A stretch of DNA of 16,967 bases from positions 1 through 16,967 of the forward strand of contig CAZCWX010000082.1 of the NCBI GenBank assembly GCA_964502465.1. Direction: 5' to 3'. A program made the translations under genes and the position numbers. Source of the stretch: CAZCWX01 sp964502465. Lineage in GTDB: Bacteria; Desulfobacterota; Binatia; Bin18. How positions within the stretch are numbered: position 1 is the first letter of the stretch; each line of letters starts with the position of its first letter. Below, piece after piece: positions 1 through 6,011 of the stretch. The notes under the pieces are model-generated. The model was given only the letters and a program-made list of their open reading frames with translations. It ran no database searches and was not told where the DNA came from.

Positions 1-176
1 CCGCCAAATGGCACGGCAGGTTTCGCGCGATCGCGCGTCAAGGGATACAATCGCTCACCTTGTCCCCCAGCCAGCACCATGGCAACCGTGCGTTTCAGCA
101 CCCAACTCAGTTCTGACGATCGGGGCTCTAACCACGCCGCTCTTCCGTCACTGGTAGTGGATCGTGCTGACGACAT
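1..176 (-). CDS. glgC: Glucose-1-phosphate adenylyltransferase, N-terminal part (runs off left edge)
   Basis: The reverse strand encodes MVLAGGQGERLYPLTRDRAK followed by PAVPFGG. This is the nucleotide-binding loop and start of the ADP-glucose pyrophosphorylase family, which makes ADP-glucose from glucose-1-phosphate and ATP for glycogen synthesis. GGQGERLYPLT is the pyrophosphorylase signature, and AKPAVPFGG points to GlgC rather than other sugar nucleotidyltransferases. The frame is open from an ATG at 176, which would give about 32 extra residues before the conserved core. A GTG at 101 (VLKRTVAMVLAGG) would give a family-typical N-terminus. Neither start has a convincing ribosome binding site. 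It lies downstream of the TVP38 and zwf genes on the same strand. About 58 residues are visible, so the domain call is firm and the start is not. Confidence 0.85.
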   Translation of the reverse strand, partial: MSSARSTTSDGRAAWLEPRSSELSWVLKRTVAMVLAGGQGERLYPLTRDRAKPAVPFG

Positions 177-296
177 TCCCCCGCCAAGATCAATTGCTTG
201 AATGTCCATATATACCTTCTGGTAGGGAGCTGGATAGGGAGGGGCAAGGGAAATTGCACCCTTTCTGTGGCCAATTGGGTGATGAGCGACTGAGTG

Positions 297-1037
297 CTAC
301 TCGCCAGTCGCCTCCTTCAGGGCACGGCGGGCGATGCGGGTCACGATGGTCGTCACCACAATCGTCGCCACCAATCCCAGTACCAGCACAGCATAGTAGC
401 CAGCACCTTTCTCGACCGCTGCACCACCAGCCAGCGCGGCAACATCGCCAGCCAGTTTGCCGTAGTACACATAGAGCAGTGTGCCAGGCAGCATCCCCAA
501 GGAGGCGGCAAGATAATCAACGAATCGCACGTTGGTCAGGCCAAGAGCATAATTCAGTAGGTTAAAAGGAAACACTGGAGACAACCGCAAGAGGAAGACA
601 ATTTTGCGTCCTTGCGCACTCACGGCACGATCGATCGCGGCGAAGCGAGCGTTCCCCGCAAGACGCTGTTCAATTGCCGAGCGAGCCAGATGGCGGGAAA
701 CCAGAAAGGCGGCAGATGACCCCAACACCGCGGCAATAAACACGTAGACAACGCCCTCCCCGAGACCGAAAATGGCTCCCGCAGCCAGGGTCAGGAGTGA
801 GCCGGGGACAAAGGCAACGGCGGCTACGGCATAGCCACAGATGAACACAATGGGACCCCATACTCCAAGACTATTCACCCAGACAGCAAACTCTGGCACG
901 TAAGCGCCCACTTGACGGCCCAGCATGATCAACGCCACAACCGCCGCTATTCCTATTAGGATGCGCCCGATGGGGAGGTGTTTGCCGTGTTCTTTCATCT
1001 CTTGAGTGGCAGCTGCTTCAGCATGCGTCTGTGACAT
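297..1037 (-). CDS. TVP38/TMEM64 (DedA-like, SNARE-associated Golgi domain) membrane protein
   Basis: This is a 246-residue integral membrane protein. A hydrophobic helix at about 25-40 and one at 60-78 precede the family core at about 78-198. The core holds the re-entrant loop GSLLTLAAGAIFG, the Arg-containing FLLRLSPVFPFNLLNYALGL segment and the GMLPGTLLYVYYGKLAG segment. A final helix spans about 214-233 and the tail is basic. DedA/TVP38 proteins are linked to lipid scrambling or flippase activity and membrane homeostasis, but the substrate cannot be read here. The start at 1037 is chosen because AGGAG lies about 9 bases upstream; a longer frame to 1097 lacks such a site. It follows zwf by about 160 bases on the same strand and may be cotranscribed with it. 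No sign of damage. Confidence 0.85.
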   Translation of the reverse strand: MSQTHAEAAATQEMKEHGKHLPIGRILIGIAAVVALIMLGRQVGAYVPEFAVWVNSLGVWGPIVFICGYAVAAVAFVPGSLLTLAAGAIFGLGEGVVYVFIAAVLGSSAAFLVSRHLARSAIEQRLAGNARFAAIDRAVSAQGRKIVFLLRLSPVFPFNLLNYALGLTNVRFVDYLAASLGMLPGTLLYVYYGKLAGDVAALAGGAAVEKGAGYYAVLVLGLVATIVVTTIVTRIARRALKEATGE

Positions 1038-1198
1038 ACAAAGATCTCCTTTCTGACCGTTCAGATGCTGAGAGCGGGAACGCAGTTTCATCCTCACTCT
1101 GGCTCGTGAAGGCGGAAAGGATAGATCTCAGGGTTTTTTCTTCTCCCAATAAAGATGCGCTTCGCTCGTTTTTGCAACAGGGTCCGATCCATGTCCGG

Positions 1199-2725
1199 TT
1201 ATGACCTCTGTTTGCTCTCCTGCAGAACGATAGGGAGCGACCAGTTCCGCCCATCTTGAGCAATCACTTCCTGAGCAGCTTCGGGCCCCCAAGTCCCGAC
1301 TGCATAGTTAGGAAAATCGCCGGCTGGCCTCGCGGCCCAGACTTCCAGTATTGGCATCAGTAAGGACCATGCCGCCTCGACTTGATCCGCGCGCATGAAC
1401 AGCGTGGCATCGTTGATCAGGGCATCCCAGAGTAACGTTTCGTAGGCCTCGGGGGATGGAGCAGCGAAGGCTTCTTTATAATTGAAGCGCATGTCTACCG
1501 GCCGCAGACGGACTTGCGCGCCTGGTTGTTTCGCCTGGAACTTCAACACAATACCTTCGTCTGGCTGAATACAGATCACCAGCCGAGCCGGTTGCCAGTC
1601 CAGGCTCGCTTCAACAGGGAAAGACTGGTGGGGAACCGCGCGAAAGTGAATGACCACCTCGGAAACATGCCTGGGCAGGCGTTTCCCCGTACGCAGATAA
1701 AACGGCACATCCTGCCAACGCCAGTTGTCAACGAACAGTTTCAGTGCGGCAAAGGTTTCGGTGTTCGAGTCAGGAGCGACTCCGGGTTCATCACGATAGG
1801 CTGCAACCTGCTCGCCTTTTATCCACCCACTGCCATACTGCCCTCGTACCGCGTAGGACTGGACCGCAGCGTGAGGGATAGGGCGAATGGCGTGCAAGAC
1901 ATCAACTTTCTTGTTGCGTATCTCATCGGCCTGAAAAGACACTGGCGGCTCCATGGCGATCATGCAAAGAATCTGCAACAGATGATTCTGTATCATGTCG
2001 CGGAGCGCACCCGCATGGTCATAATAACCGCCACGGTGCTCCACCCCTACCTCCTCGGCCACGGTAATAGTAACATGATCGACATAGCGTCGGTCCCAAA
2101 TAGGCTCGAACAACGGGTTGGCAAAGCGAAAGGCCAGAATATTTTGCACAGTTTCTTTGCCGAGATAGTGGTCGATACGGAAAATTTGTGATTCATGGAA
2201 ATTCTCGGTCAACGCCCGGTTCAATTGTATCGCCGAGGCCAGGTCATAACCCAAGGGCTTCTCGACGATCATACGGGCCCGCTCCTGTTCGCGGGCCAGG
2301 CCGGCATGGCCAAGCTGATTGGCAATCGTGCCAAACAACGCCGGTGGAGTAGAAAAGTAGAAGAGGTGCTGCGCTTTGGTCTGCCAGTCCTTATCGTGTT
2401 GGGTCAGGAGCGTAGCAAGCTGAGCGTAGGCGGCGGGATCGGTAAAATCGGCTTGCAGATAACTGAGGTGTGGAGCAAAAGCCGTCCAGTCGCTGTCTTT
2501 CGCTGGTCCGCTACGGGAAAACTGATCGATTCCCTTACGCAGATGCTGGCGAAACGCTTCGTCAGTAAAGGCCACCCGATCGACTCCAATCAGGGCGAAT
2601 TGGTCAGGCAAGTTTTTTTGCAAGTAGAGGTTAAAGACAGCAGGAACCAGCTTGCGCCAGGTTAGATCACCGCCACCGCCAAAGATGACAAAAATGGCGG
2701 GCTTCTGCTGCGTCGCAACGTCCAT
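1199..2725 (-). CDS. zwf: Glucose-6-phosphate 1-dehydrogenase
   Basis: This 508-residue protein has the normal length for the family. It oxidises glucose-6-phosphate to 6-phosphogluconolactone and makes NADPH in the cytoplasm, the entry to the oxidative pentose phosphate pathway. The dinucleotide-binding loop is at 14-25 and reads FGGGGDLTWRKL, a variant of the usual GASGDLxxRKL. EKPLG is at 155-159, the active-site signature RIDHYLGK at 183-190, and YYDHAGALRDMIQNH, with the expected catalytic histidine, at about 234-248. The start at 2725 is supported by AGAGGGGG 6-7 bases upstream; an ATG at 2791 would add 22 residues with a poorer context. No 6-phosphogluconolactonase or gnd gene is adjacent, unlike many zwf operons. 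It lies between a winged-helix regulator gene and a TVP38 gene, all on one strand. Confidence 0.95.
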   Translation of the reverse strand: MDVATQQKPAIFVIFGGGGDLTWRKLVPAVFNLYLQKNLPDQFALIGVDRVAFTDEAFRQHLRKGIDQFSRSGPAKDSDWTAFAPHLSYLQADFTDPAAYAQLATLLTQHDKDWQTKAQHLFYFSTPPALFGTIANQLGHAGLAREQERARMIVEKPLGYDLASAIQLNRALTENFHESQIFRIDHYLGKETVQNILAFRFANPLFEPIWDRRYVDHVTITVAEEVGVEHRGGYYDHAGALRDMIQNHLLQILCMIAMEPPVSFQADEIRNKKVDVLHAIRPIPHAAVQSYAVRGQYGSGWIKGEQVAAYRDEPGVAPDSNTETFAALKLFVDNWRWQDVPFYLRTGKRLPRHVSEVVIHFRAVPHQSFPVEASLDWQPARLVICIQPDEGIVLKFQAKQPGAQVRLRPVDMRFNYKEAFAAPSPEAYETLLWDALINDATLFMRADQVEAAWSLLMPILEVWAARPAGDFPNYAVGTWGPEAAQEVIAQDGRNWSLPIVLQESKQRS

Positions 2726-2820
2726 AGACGACCCCCTCTCTCCTCCCAAACAGAGGACATCCCCTGCGGCTTCTGGCAGGTGCGTTCTCATTCAACAATC
2801 ACTTGCCTGCTCTTGATACA

Positions 2821-2848
2821 GGGGCACCCTGCTCAGAGCAAGGGGCAC
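2821..2848. other. Imperfect hairpin flanked by a GGGGCAC direct repeat
   Basis: CCCTGCTC (2827-2834) pairs with GAGCAAGGG (2836-2844) around a single A, with one unpaired base in a stem of about eight pairs. GGGGCAC occurs just before and just after (2821-2827 and 2842-2848). It lies between the winged-helix gene and zwf. No T-run follows on either strand, so it is not a classical terminator. It could be a protein site or a leader structure for zwf. Confidence 0.35.
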
Positions 2849-2890
2849 ATTTCAGTGACTCAACAAAAGTGAGTGGTTAGGTGCCAGTTC

Positions 2891-3283
2891 TCAGTTGTCT
2901 GTGACTGACTCGTGGCTGCTGGGGGAGGGTGACTGACCACTGCCAACTGTTCCAATGAACCGATACCCTTGCCTGCCCACCGTTTCGATAAACTGTGGCG
3001 CGGTTGGATCCTCCTGTAAAGCTTGCCGCAGCTCCCGCACACAGACTCGCAGTACGGTCTTGGTCACATAGATCCCAGGCCATAATCGTCTGAGTAACTC
3101 CTGGCTAGTCACAAGTTGACCTGGCCGCTCGGCCAAGTAGCGCAACACCGCCAGGGGTCGTGGGCGCACTCCTATCATTTGATTTCCGTGCCACAGGCGT
3201 TTCGCCCGCTCTAAGCGAAACGGACCAAAGCACAGGTCAGACTCAGCGTCTGCCTGAGGCGAGGTTTCCTTGCCATGAGTCAT
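2891..3283 (-). CDS. Stand-alone OmpR/PhoB-type winged-helix DNA-binding protein
   Basis: This 130-residue protein is almost only a C-terminal-type winged helix (Trans_reg_C). The N-terminal beta strands FGPFRLERAKRLWHGNQ are at 19-35. The segment LAVLRYLAERPGQLVTSQELLRRLWPG is at about 44-70, the recognition-helix region VLRVCVRELRQALQED at 78-92, and the wing FIETVGRQGYRFIG at 98-111. In related proteins this domain is usually fused to a receiver, TPR, adenylate-cyclase or membrane domain; here only 19 polar residues follow it. The start at 3283 has AAGGAGG 5 bases upstream. It lies between a PAS/LuxR gene and zwf on the same strand, so local regulation of sugar metabolism is a reasonable inference. 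It may be a natural single-domain regulator or the remaining front half of a longer gene. Confidence 0.75.
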   Translation of the reverse strand: MTHGKETSPQADAESDLCFGPFRLERAKRLWHGNQMIGVRPRPLAVLRYLAERPGQLVTSQELLRRLWPGIYVTKTVLRVCVRELRQALQEDPTAPQFIETVGRQGYRFIGTVGSGQSPSPSSHESVTDN

Positions 3284-3363
3284 CCAACCTCCTTCCCAGT
3301 CTACCCTGGTTTGGTGCTCTTCAAGTAAGTAAAGATACCTGGGTAAGGAGACAGTAGGAAAGC

Positions 3364-3420
3364 TGTCTGTTAGTGCAATCGACCTGCACTTTAGTGCAAT
3401 TGAGCCTGTACTTTAGTGAG
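3364..3420. promoter_or_regulatory. Array of three 14-bp dyads at 21- and 22-bp spacing
   Basis: Three 6-TT-6 sites lie in the short region between the PAS/LuxR gene and the winged-helix gene. They are TGTCTG-TT-AGTGCA (3364-3377), the perfect dyad TGCACT-TT-AGTGCA (3385-3398) and TGTACT-TT-AGTGAG (3407-3420). Centres are 21 and 22 bp apart, about two helical turns, so all face the same side of the DNA. They are 81 to 137 bp upstream of the winged-helix start. This is the layout of an operator array for a dimeric regulator; which one is unknown. Confidence 0.6.
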
Positions 3421-3436
3421 ATGACAGATCGCGTCT

Positions 3437-5038
3437 CTACTTTTCATCCTCGAAAGGAGATTGCATATGTGGCAGCGTGATGCCTAATTTATCGGCCATA
3501 CGTACCAAGTCCACCAACGACCTGGCCTGCAGCTTACTCATGATCTGACTGCGGTGGGCCTTCACCGTCCGCTCGCTCGTGCCCAACTCCTCGGCGATTT
3601 GCTTGTTGAGCCATCCGGCAACGACGCAGGCGAACACCTCGCGCTCACGGGCGGTCAGTAACTCATACTGCTCGCGTAGGCTCGTGATCTCCATCCGCCG
3701 TCGCCTCACCGCTCGGTCCAGGTGAATGGCTTCCCGAATCGCATCCAGCAGATCCTGGTTGCGGAGCGGCTTGGCCAGAAAACTGACGGCCCCTGCCTTC
3801 ATGGCTTGCACCGCCATGGGGATATCACCGTGGCCAGTAATAAAGATGATCGGCAACGGAACGTCTGCTCGGGCGAGTGCCTGCTGGAGATCAAGCCCGC
3901 TCAGATCGGGCATTTGGATATCCAGGACCAGACATCCAGGGGTATCCAGGCGAGCGCTGTGCAGAAACTCTTCCGCCAGCGCAACAGAGGCAGGGGTGGC
4001 AACCTGACGAACATGCTGGCCGATCAGCTCCTCGCGTGACCAGCCTATTAACTGTTCCGCTGCCCGGTTTACCGCAGTGATCGTGCCGTCGAGGGTGAAG
4101 GTGGCAATGGCATCGTTGGCGTTCTCGAACAGATTACGGTATCGTTCTTCGCTCTCCCGTAACGCCTCCTCTGTTTGCTTCCATTCGGTGATGTCCTGCC
4201 CTGCGCCGATGACACGCACAACGCGGCCTTGAGCCGGGTCCCACTCGGGGCAACTATAGTCCCGCAGCCAGCGTACCTCTCCACCCCTCGTCACGATGCG
4301 GTGCTCGCTCACGCCTGACTGCCCAGCCAACAAGACACGGAGCCGTTGGGAGACGCGAGGAAGATCCTCAGGATGGATAAGAGGGTCTACACCTATGCCT
4401 GCTGCGAGATCTTGCACGGTGAAGCCGGTGATGCGGCTAAAGGCTTCGGTGACCCATTCGAGGATACCCCGGCCGTTGGGCTCAAGCCGTACCGCATAGG
4501 CATAATCAGAGATCAGCTCAGAGACCGTGCGGTAGCGGGCTTCCGACCGGCGGAGTGTCTTCACCATCCGTTTGCGCTCGGTGATATCACGAGAGGCACC
4601 GAGCAGATGGGTGCACTGGCCCTGTTCATCGAAAACGGGCGTCAGTGTAGTCTCCACCATTAACCGTCCGGCGGGTACGTCTGCGCCCTCTTCATAGGTA
4701 GTCGGGCTGCGGCTCTGCATTGCTGTGAGGTAGTTCGCAATCACAAACTGGGCTTCCACTGGAGGGAGGATCTCTTCAAGCAGTTTTCCCTCTATCTGTT
4801 CCTGCGTCCGCCCAGTCCCCTTGAGGTACGCGTGGTTGACCGCCAGACAGCGAAACCGCGGCCCGGCTTCTACTCCTATCAGAAAGAGCAGGTCCGACAC
4901 GCCATTAAAGATCAGTGCGAGCTGGCTTTCATGACCCTTTCGCACCTCTTCCGCCAGCTCGCGACGCAACTCCGGCACCTGTCGGTGCAGTTCTTCGCTC
5001 TCCTGCAACGCTTCGTGTTCCGCCTCTGGGATGAACAT
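3437..5038 (-). CDS. PAS-PAS-PAS(truncated)-receiver(truncated)-LuxR HTH signalling protein
   Basis: This 533-residue cytoplasmic protein begins with a coiled N-terminus (1-40). PAS1 (about 40-155) ends in ASRDITERK and PAS2 (166-285) ends in AGQDITEWKQ. PAS3 (297 to about 357) stops in mid-domain. A FixJ/NarL-like receiver piece (about 358-435) retains the phosphoacceptor Asp373 (CLVLDIQMPDLSG), Thr401 (FITGHGD) and Lys423 (AKPL), but lacks the first strands and the acidic Asp pair that binds magnesium. A complete LuxR-type helix-turn-helix follows (457-517, LTAREREVFACVVAGWLNKQ then IAEELGTSERTVKAHRS). There is no histidine kinase domain. AGGAGG lies 5 bases before the ATG at 5038 and 2 bases before the ATG at 5041, so 5038 is preferred. 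The output is probably transcription control by PAS sensing without ordinary phosphotransfer. Confidence 0.88.
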   Translation of the reverse strand: MFIPEAEHEALQESEELHRQVPELRRELAEEVRKGHESQLALIFNGVSDLLFLIGVEAGPRFRCLAVNHAYLKGTGRTQEQIEGKLLEEILPPVEAQFVIANYLTAMQSRSPTTYEEGADVPAGRLMVETTLTPVFDEQGQCTHLLGASRDITERKRMVKTLRRSEARYRTVSELISDYAYAVRLEPNGRGILEWVTEAFSRITGFTVQDLAAGIGVDPLIHPEDLPRVSQRLRVLLAGQSGVSEHRIVTRGGEVRWLRDYSCPEWDPAQGRVVRVIGAGQDITEWKQTEEALRESEERYRNLFENANDAIATFTLDGTITAVNRAAEQLIGWSREELIGQHVRQVATPASVALAEEFLHSARLDTPGCLVLDIQMPDLSGLDLQQALARADVPLPIIFITGHGDIPMAVQAMKAGAVSFLAKPLRNQDLLDAIREAIHLDRAVRRRRMEITSLREQYELLTAREREVFACVVAGWLNKQIAEELGTSERTVKAHRSQIMSKLQARSLVDLVRMADKLGITLPHMQSPFEDEK

Positions 5039-5128
5039 CATTCCCTCCTGACCTTTGTGACACCTCAATCCTGAGTTGGCTTCGGGCTGACATCATACCA
5101 ATATGCACAAAGTCATAGTAACGTCTTC

Positions 5129-5192
5129 GCACAATCTGAACCGAAATCTGAACGATAGCCTGAACCATTCGATTATCCCTGAACCGTAGCCA
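5129..5192. repeat. Dispersed 64-bp repeat, copy 1, with CTGAAC motifs spaced 12, 12 and 19 bp
   Basis: The segment matches 12973-13036 without gaps, with 6 differences by hand count (58 of 64 identical); the first 28 bases are identical. Within it, CTGAAC starts at 5136, 5148, 5160 and 5179. Weaker similarity continues to about 5210. It is 91-154 bp upstream of the PAS/LuxR start and 168 bp upstream of the membrane hydrolase start. Direct repeats at near-helical spacing suggest a cooperative protein-binding site. Confidence 0.7.
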
Positions 5193-5197
5193 GAAAT

Positions 5198-5203
5198 ATT
5201 ATA
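5198..5203 (-). promoter_or_regulatory. Candidate -10 box (TATAAT) for the PAS/LuxR gene
   Basis: The minus strand reads GGTATAATATT, a consensus -10 hexamer, directly upstream of repeat copy 1. No good -35 is seen at 16-18 bp. The aligned position in repeat copy 2 (13042-13047) reads TAGAAT on the same strand, so the box may be part of the conserved element. Transcription from here would place the CTGAAC repeats in a leader of roughly 150 bases. Confidence 0.35.
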
Positions 5204-5229
5204 CCTTTCAGGTAACCGCACCTATTGAA

Positions 5230-5245
5230 ATAAGAGCCCTCTTAT
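5230..5245. promoter_or_regulatory. Perfect 7-bp inverted repeat
   Basis: ATAAGAG (5230-5236), CC, CTCTTAT (5239-5245). It is a compact dyad in the divergent intergenic region and has an operator-like shape. No T-run adjoins it, so termination is unlikely. Confidence 0.35.
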
Positions 5246-5305
5246 CGCTAAGTGAAGGAGGGACAGGTGAATTTTCAGTATTTGCTCACTCATAGTACCC
5301 GAATC

Positions 5306-5332
5306 GTGCAAAACAGCGATGCTGTTCTGCAC
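5306..5332. promoter_or_regulatory. Long inverted repeat upstream of membrane hydrolase gene
   Basis: GTGCAAAACAGC (5306-5317), GAT, GCTGTTCTGCAC (5321-5332): 12-bp arms with one mismatch around a 3-bp spacer. It ends 27 bp before the ATG at 5360. It could be an operator or a stable stem in the 5' leader. It has no T-run. Confidence 0.55.
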
Positions 5333-5359
5333 TGAAGAGATAACAAAGCGTATTAGGAT

Positions 5360-5905
5360 ATGACGAAATGGCAACGAGCCGGGATAAAACTGGTTTTCGC
5401 TTTCGCTATTGCCCTCATAGTCAATTGGGCGTTGCTTCAGTTGCTTGGCCAAAAGAGTGCGTACCGAGCTGAACATAGCTTCGTAGGAGTGGTTTTCCTC
5501 ATGGCTTATGTCTTCCTCTTTCGCACTCACAACGGCAGCCGCGCTGGTTCAGTTGGCTTTTTCTTCGGAGCCTTACTTCCGTGTTACTGCGGCACAGTCT
5601 TCCCGGATGCTGACATCACACTCTTTGGCATTGGCGGGCACCGTAACCCTCTCTTTCATAGCTGTCTTTCTTATTACGCTTTGTCTTGGCTGGTGAGGGA
5701 TTGGAAATATACAGTGACACAACCACTGGTGACCGGGTACGGCATAGGGCTGGCAAGCCACCTGTGGTGGGACGTATTCGACTATGGAGACGTACGGTGG
5801 CTTCCAGGCAGCATATTCGATCGGCTCTGGTTAGGCGCAAATGGCATAGGCGCGCTTATTCCCTTACGACACAATACACAACCAAGTCAGCAAGTTAAGA
5901 TATGA
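5360..5905 (+). CDS. YdjM-like membrane-bound metal-dependent hydrolase
   Basis: This 181-residue protein has hydrophobic segments at about 9-29, 40-55, 62-80 and 123-137. It carries the motifs of the YdjM/DUF457 family of predicted membrane-bound metal-dependent hydrolases: PDAD at 82-85, GGHRNPLFHS at 92-101 and GYGIGLASHLWWD at 126-138. The His and Asp residues (D83, D85, H94, H100, H134, D138) are the likely metal ligands. The natural substrate of the family is not established. The start at 5360 has only a weak AGG nearby. A strong inverted repeat ends 27 bp upstream. It is divergent from the PAS/LuxR gene and precedes the TerB-like cluster on the same strand. In E. coli, ydjM is LexA-controlled, but no LexA box was found here. 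Confidence 0.75.
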   Translation: MTKWQRAGIKLVFAFAIALIVNWALLQLLGQKSAYRAEHSFVGVVFLMAYVFLFRTHNGSRAGSVGFFFGALLPCYCGTVFPDADITLFGIGGHRNPLFHSCLSYYALSWLVRDWKYTVTQPLVTGYGIGLASHLWWDVFDYGDVRWLPGSIFDRLWLGANGIGALIPLRHNTQPSQQVKI

Positions 5906-6011
5906 AAAGGAGGTGTATTATAGGACTGTTCGATAGTAGAAAATCCGCATTCCGTTGGACTGAAGCTTAACCAGTACAGTCCATGCCAACTATCAGAGGA
6001 GGAAAAAGATC
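5906..6011. promoter_or_regulatory. Spacer with orphan Shine-Dalgarno and a 7-bp inverted repeat
   Basis: AAGGAGGTG (5907-5915) is a perfect anti-16S complement with no ATG, GTG or TTG at a usable distance. Farther on, TGGACTG (5956-5962) and CAGTCCA (5977-5983) form perfect arms around 14 bases, ending 28 bp before the next start. GGACTG also occurs at 5923-5928. The hairpin lacks a T-run, so it is more likely an operator or leader stem for the TerB-like gene than a terminator. Confidence 0.45.

Larger units (their letters stand above)
5039..5359. promoter_or_regulatory. Divergent intergenic region between PAS regulator and membrane hydrolase
   Basis: This 321-bp gap separates two divergent genes. 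It contains copy 1 of a 64-bp repeat (5129-5192), a minus-strand TATAAT (5198-5203), a perfect 7-bp inverted repeat (5230-5245) and a 12-bp-arm inverted repeat (5306-5332). No credible protein-coding gene is seen; frames reading MVQAIVQISVQIV come from the repeat itself. Confidence 0.6.

Noticed and set aside
2821..2848. Intrinsic terminator between the winged-helix gene and zwf
   Set aside because: The stem is fair but no T-run follows on the minus strand, so only a structure of unknown role is reported.
3364..3420. CRISPR-like or iteron replication origin
   Set aside because: Three short dyads between regulator genes, without an initiator gene or AT-rich unwinding region; operator sites explain them better.
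4929..5168. Minus-strand open frame beginning MVQAIVQISVQIV
   Set aside because: The sequence arises from the CTGAAC repeat element; the same peptide-like start appears at repeat copy 2, the rest overlaps the PAS gene in another frame, and no ribosome binding site is present.
5306..5332. LexA (SOS) box upstream of the YdjM-like gene
   Set aside because: The dyad centre reads ACAGCGATGCTGT, with half-sites in the wrong orientation and spacing for the E. coli-type CTGT-N8-ACAG box.
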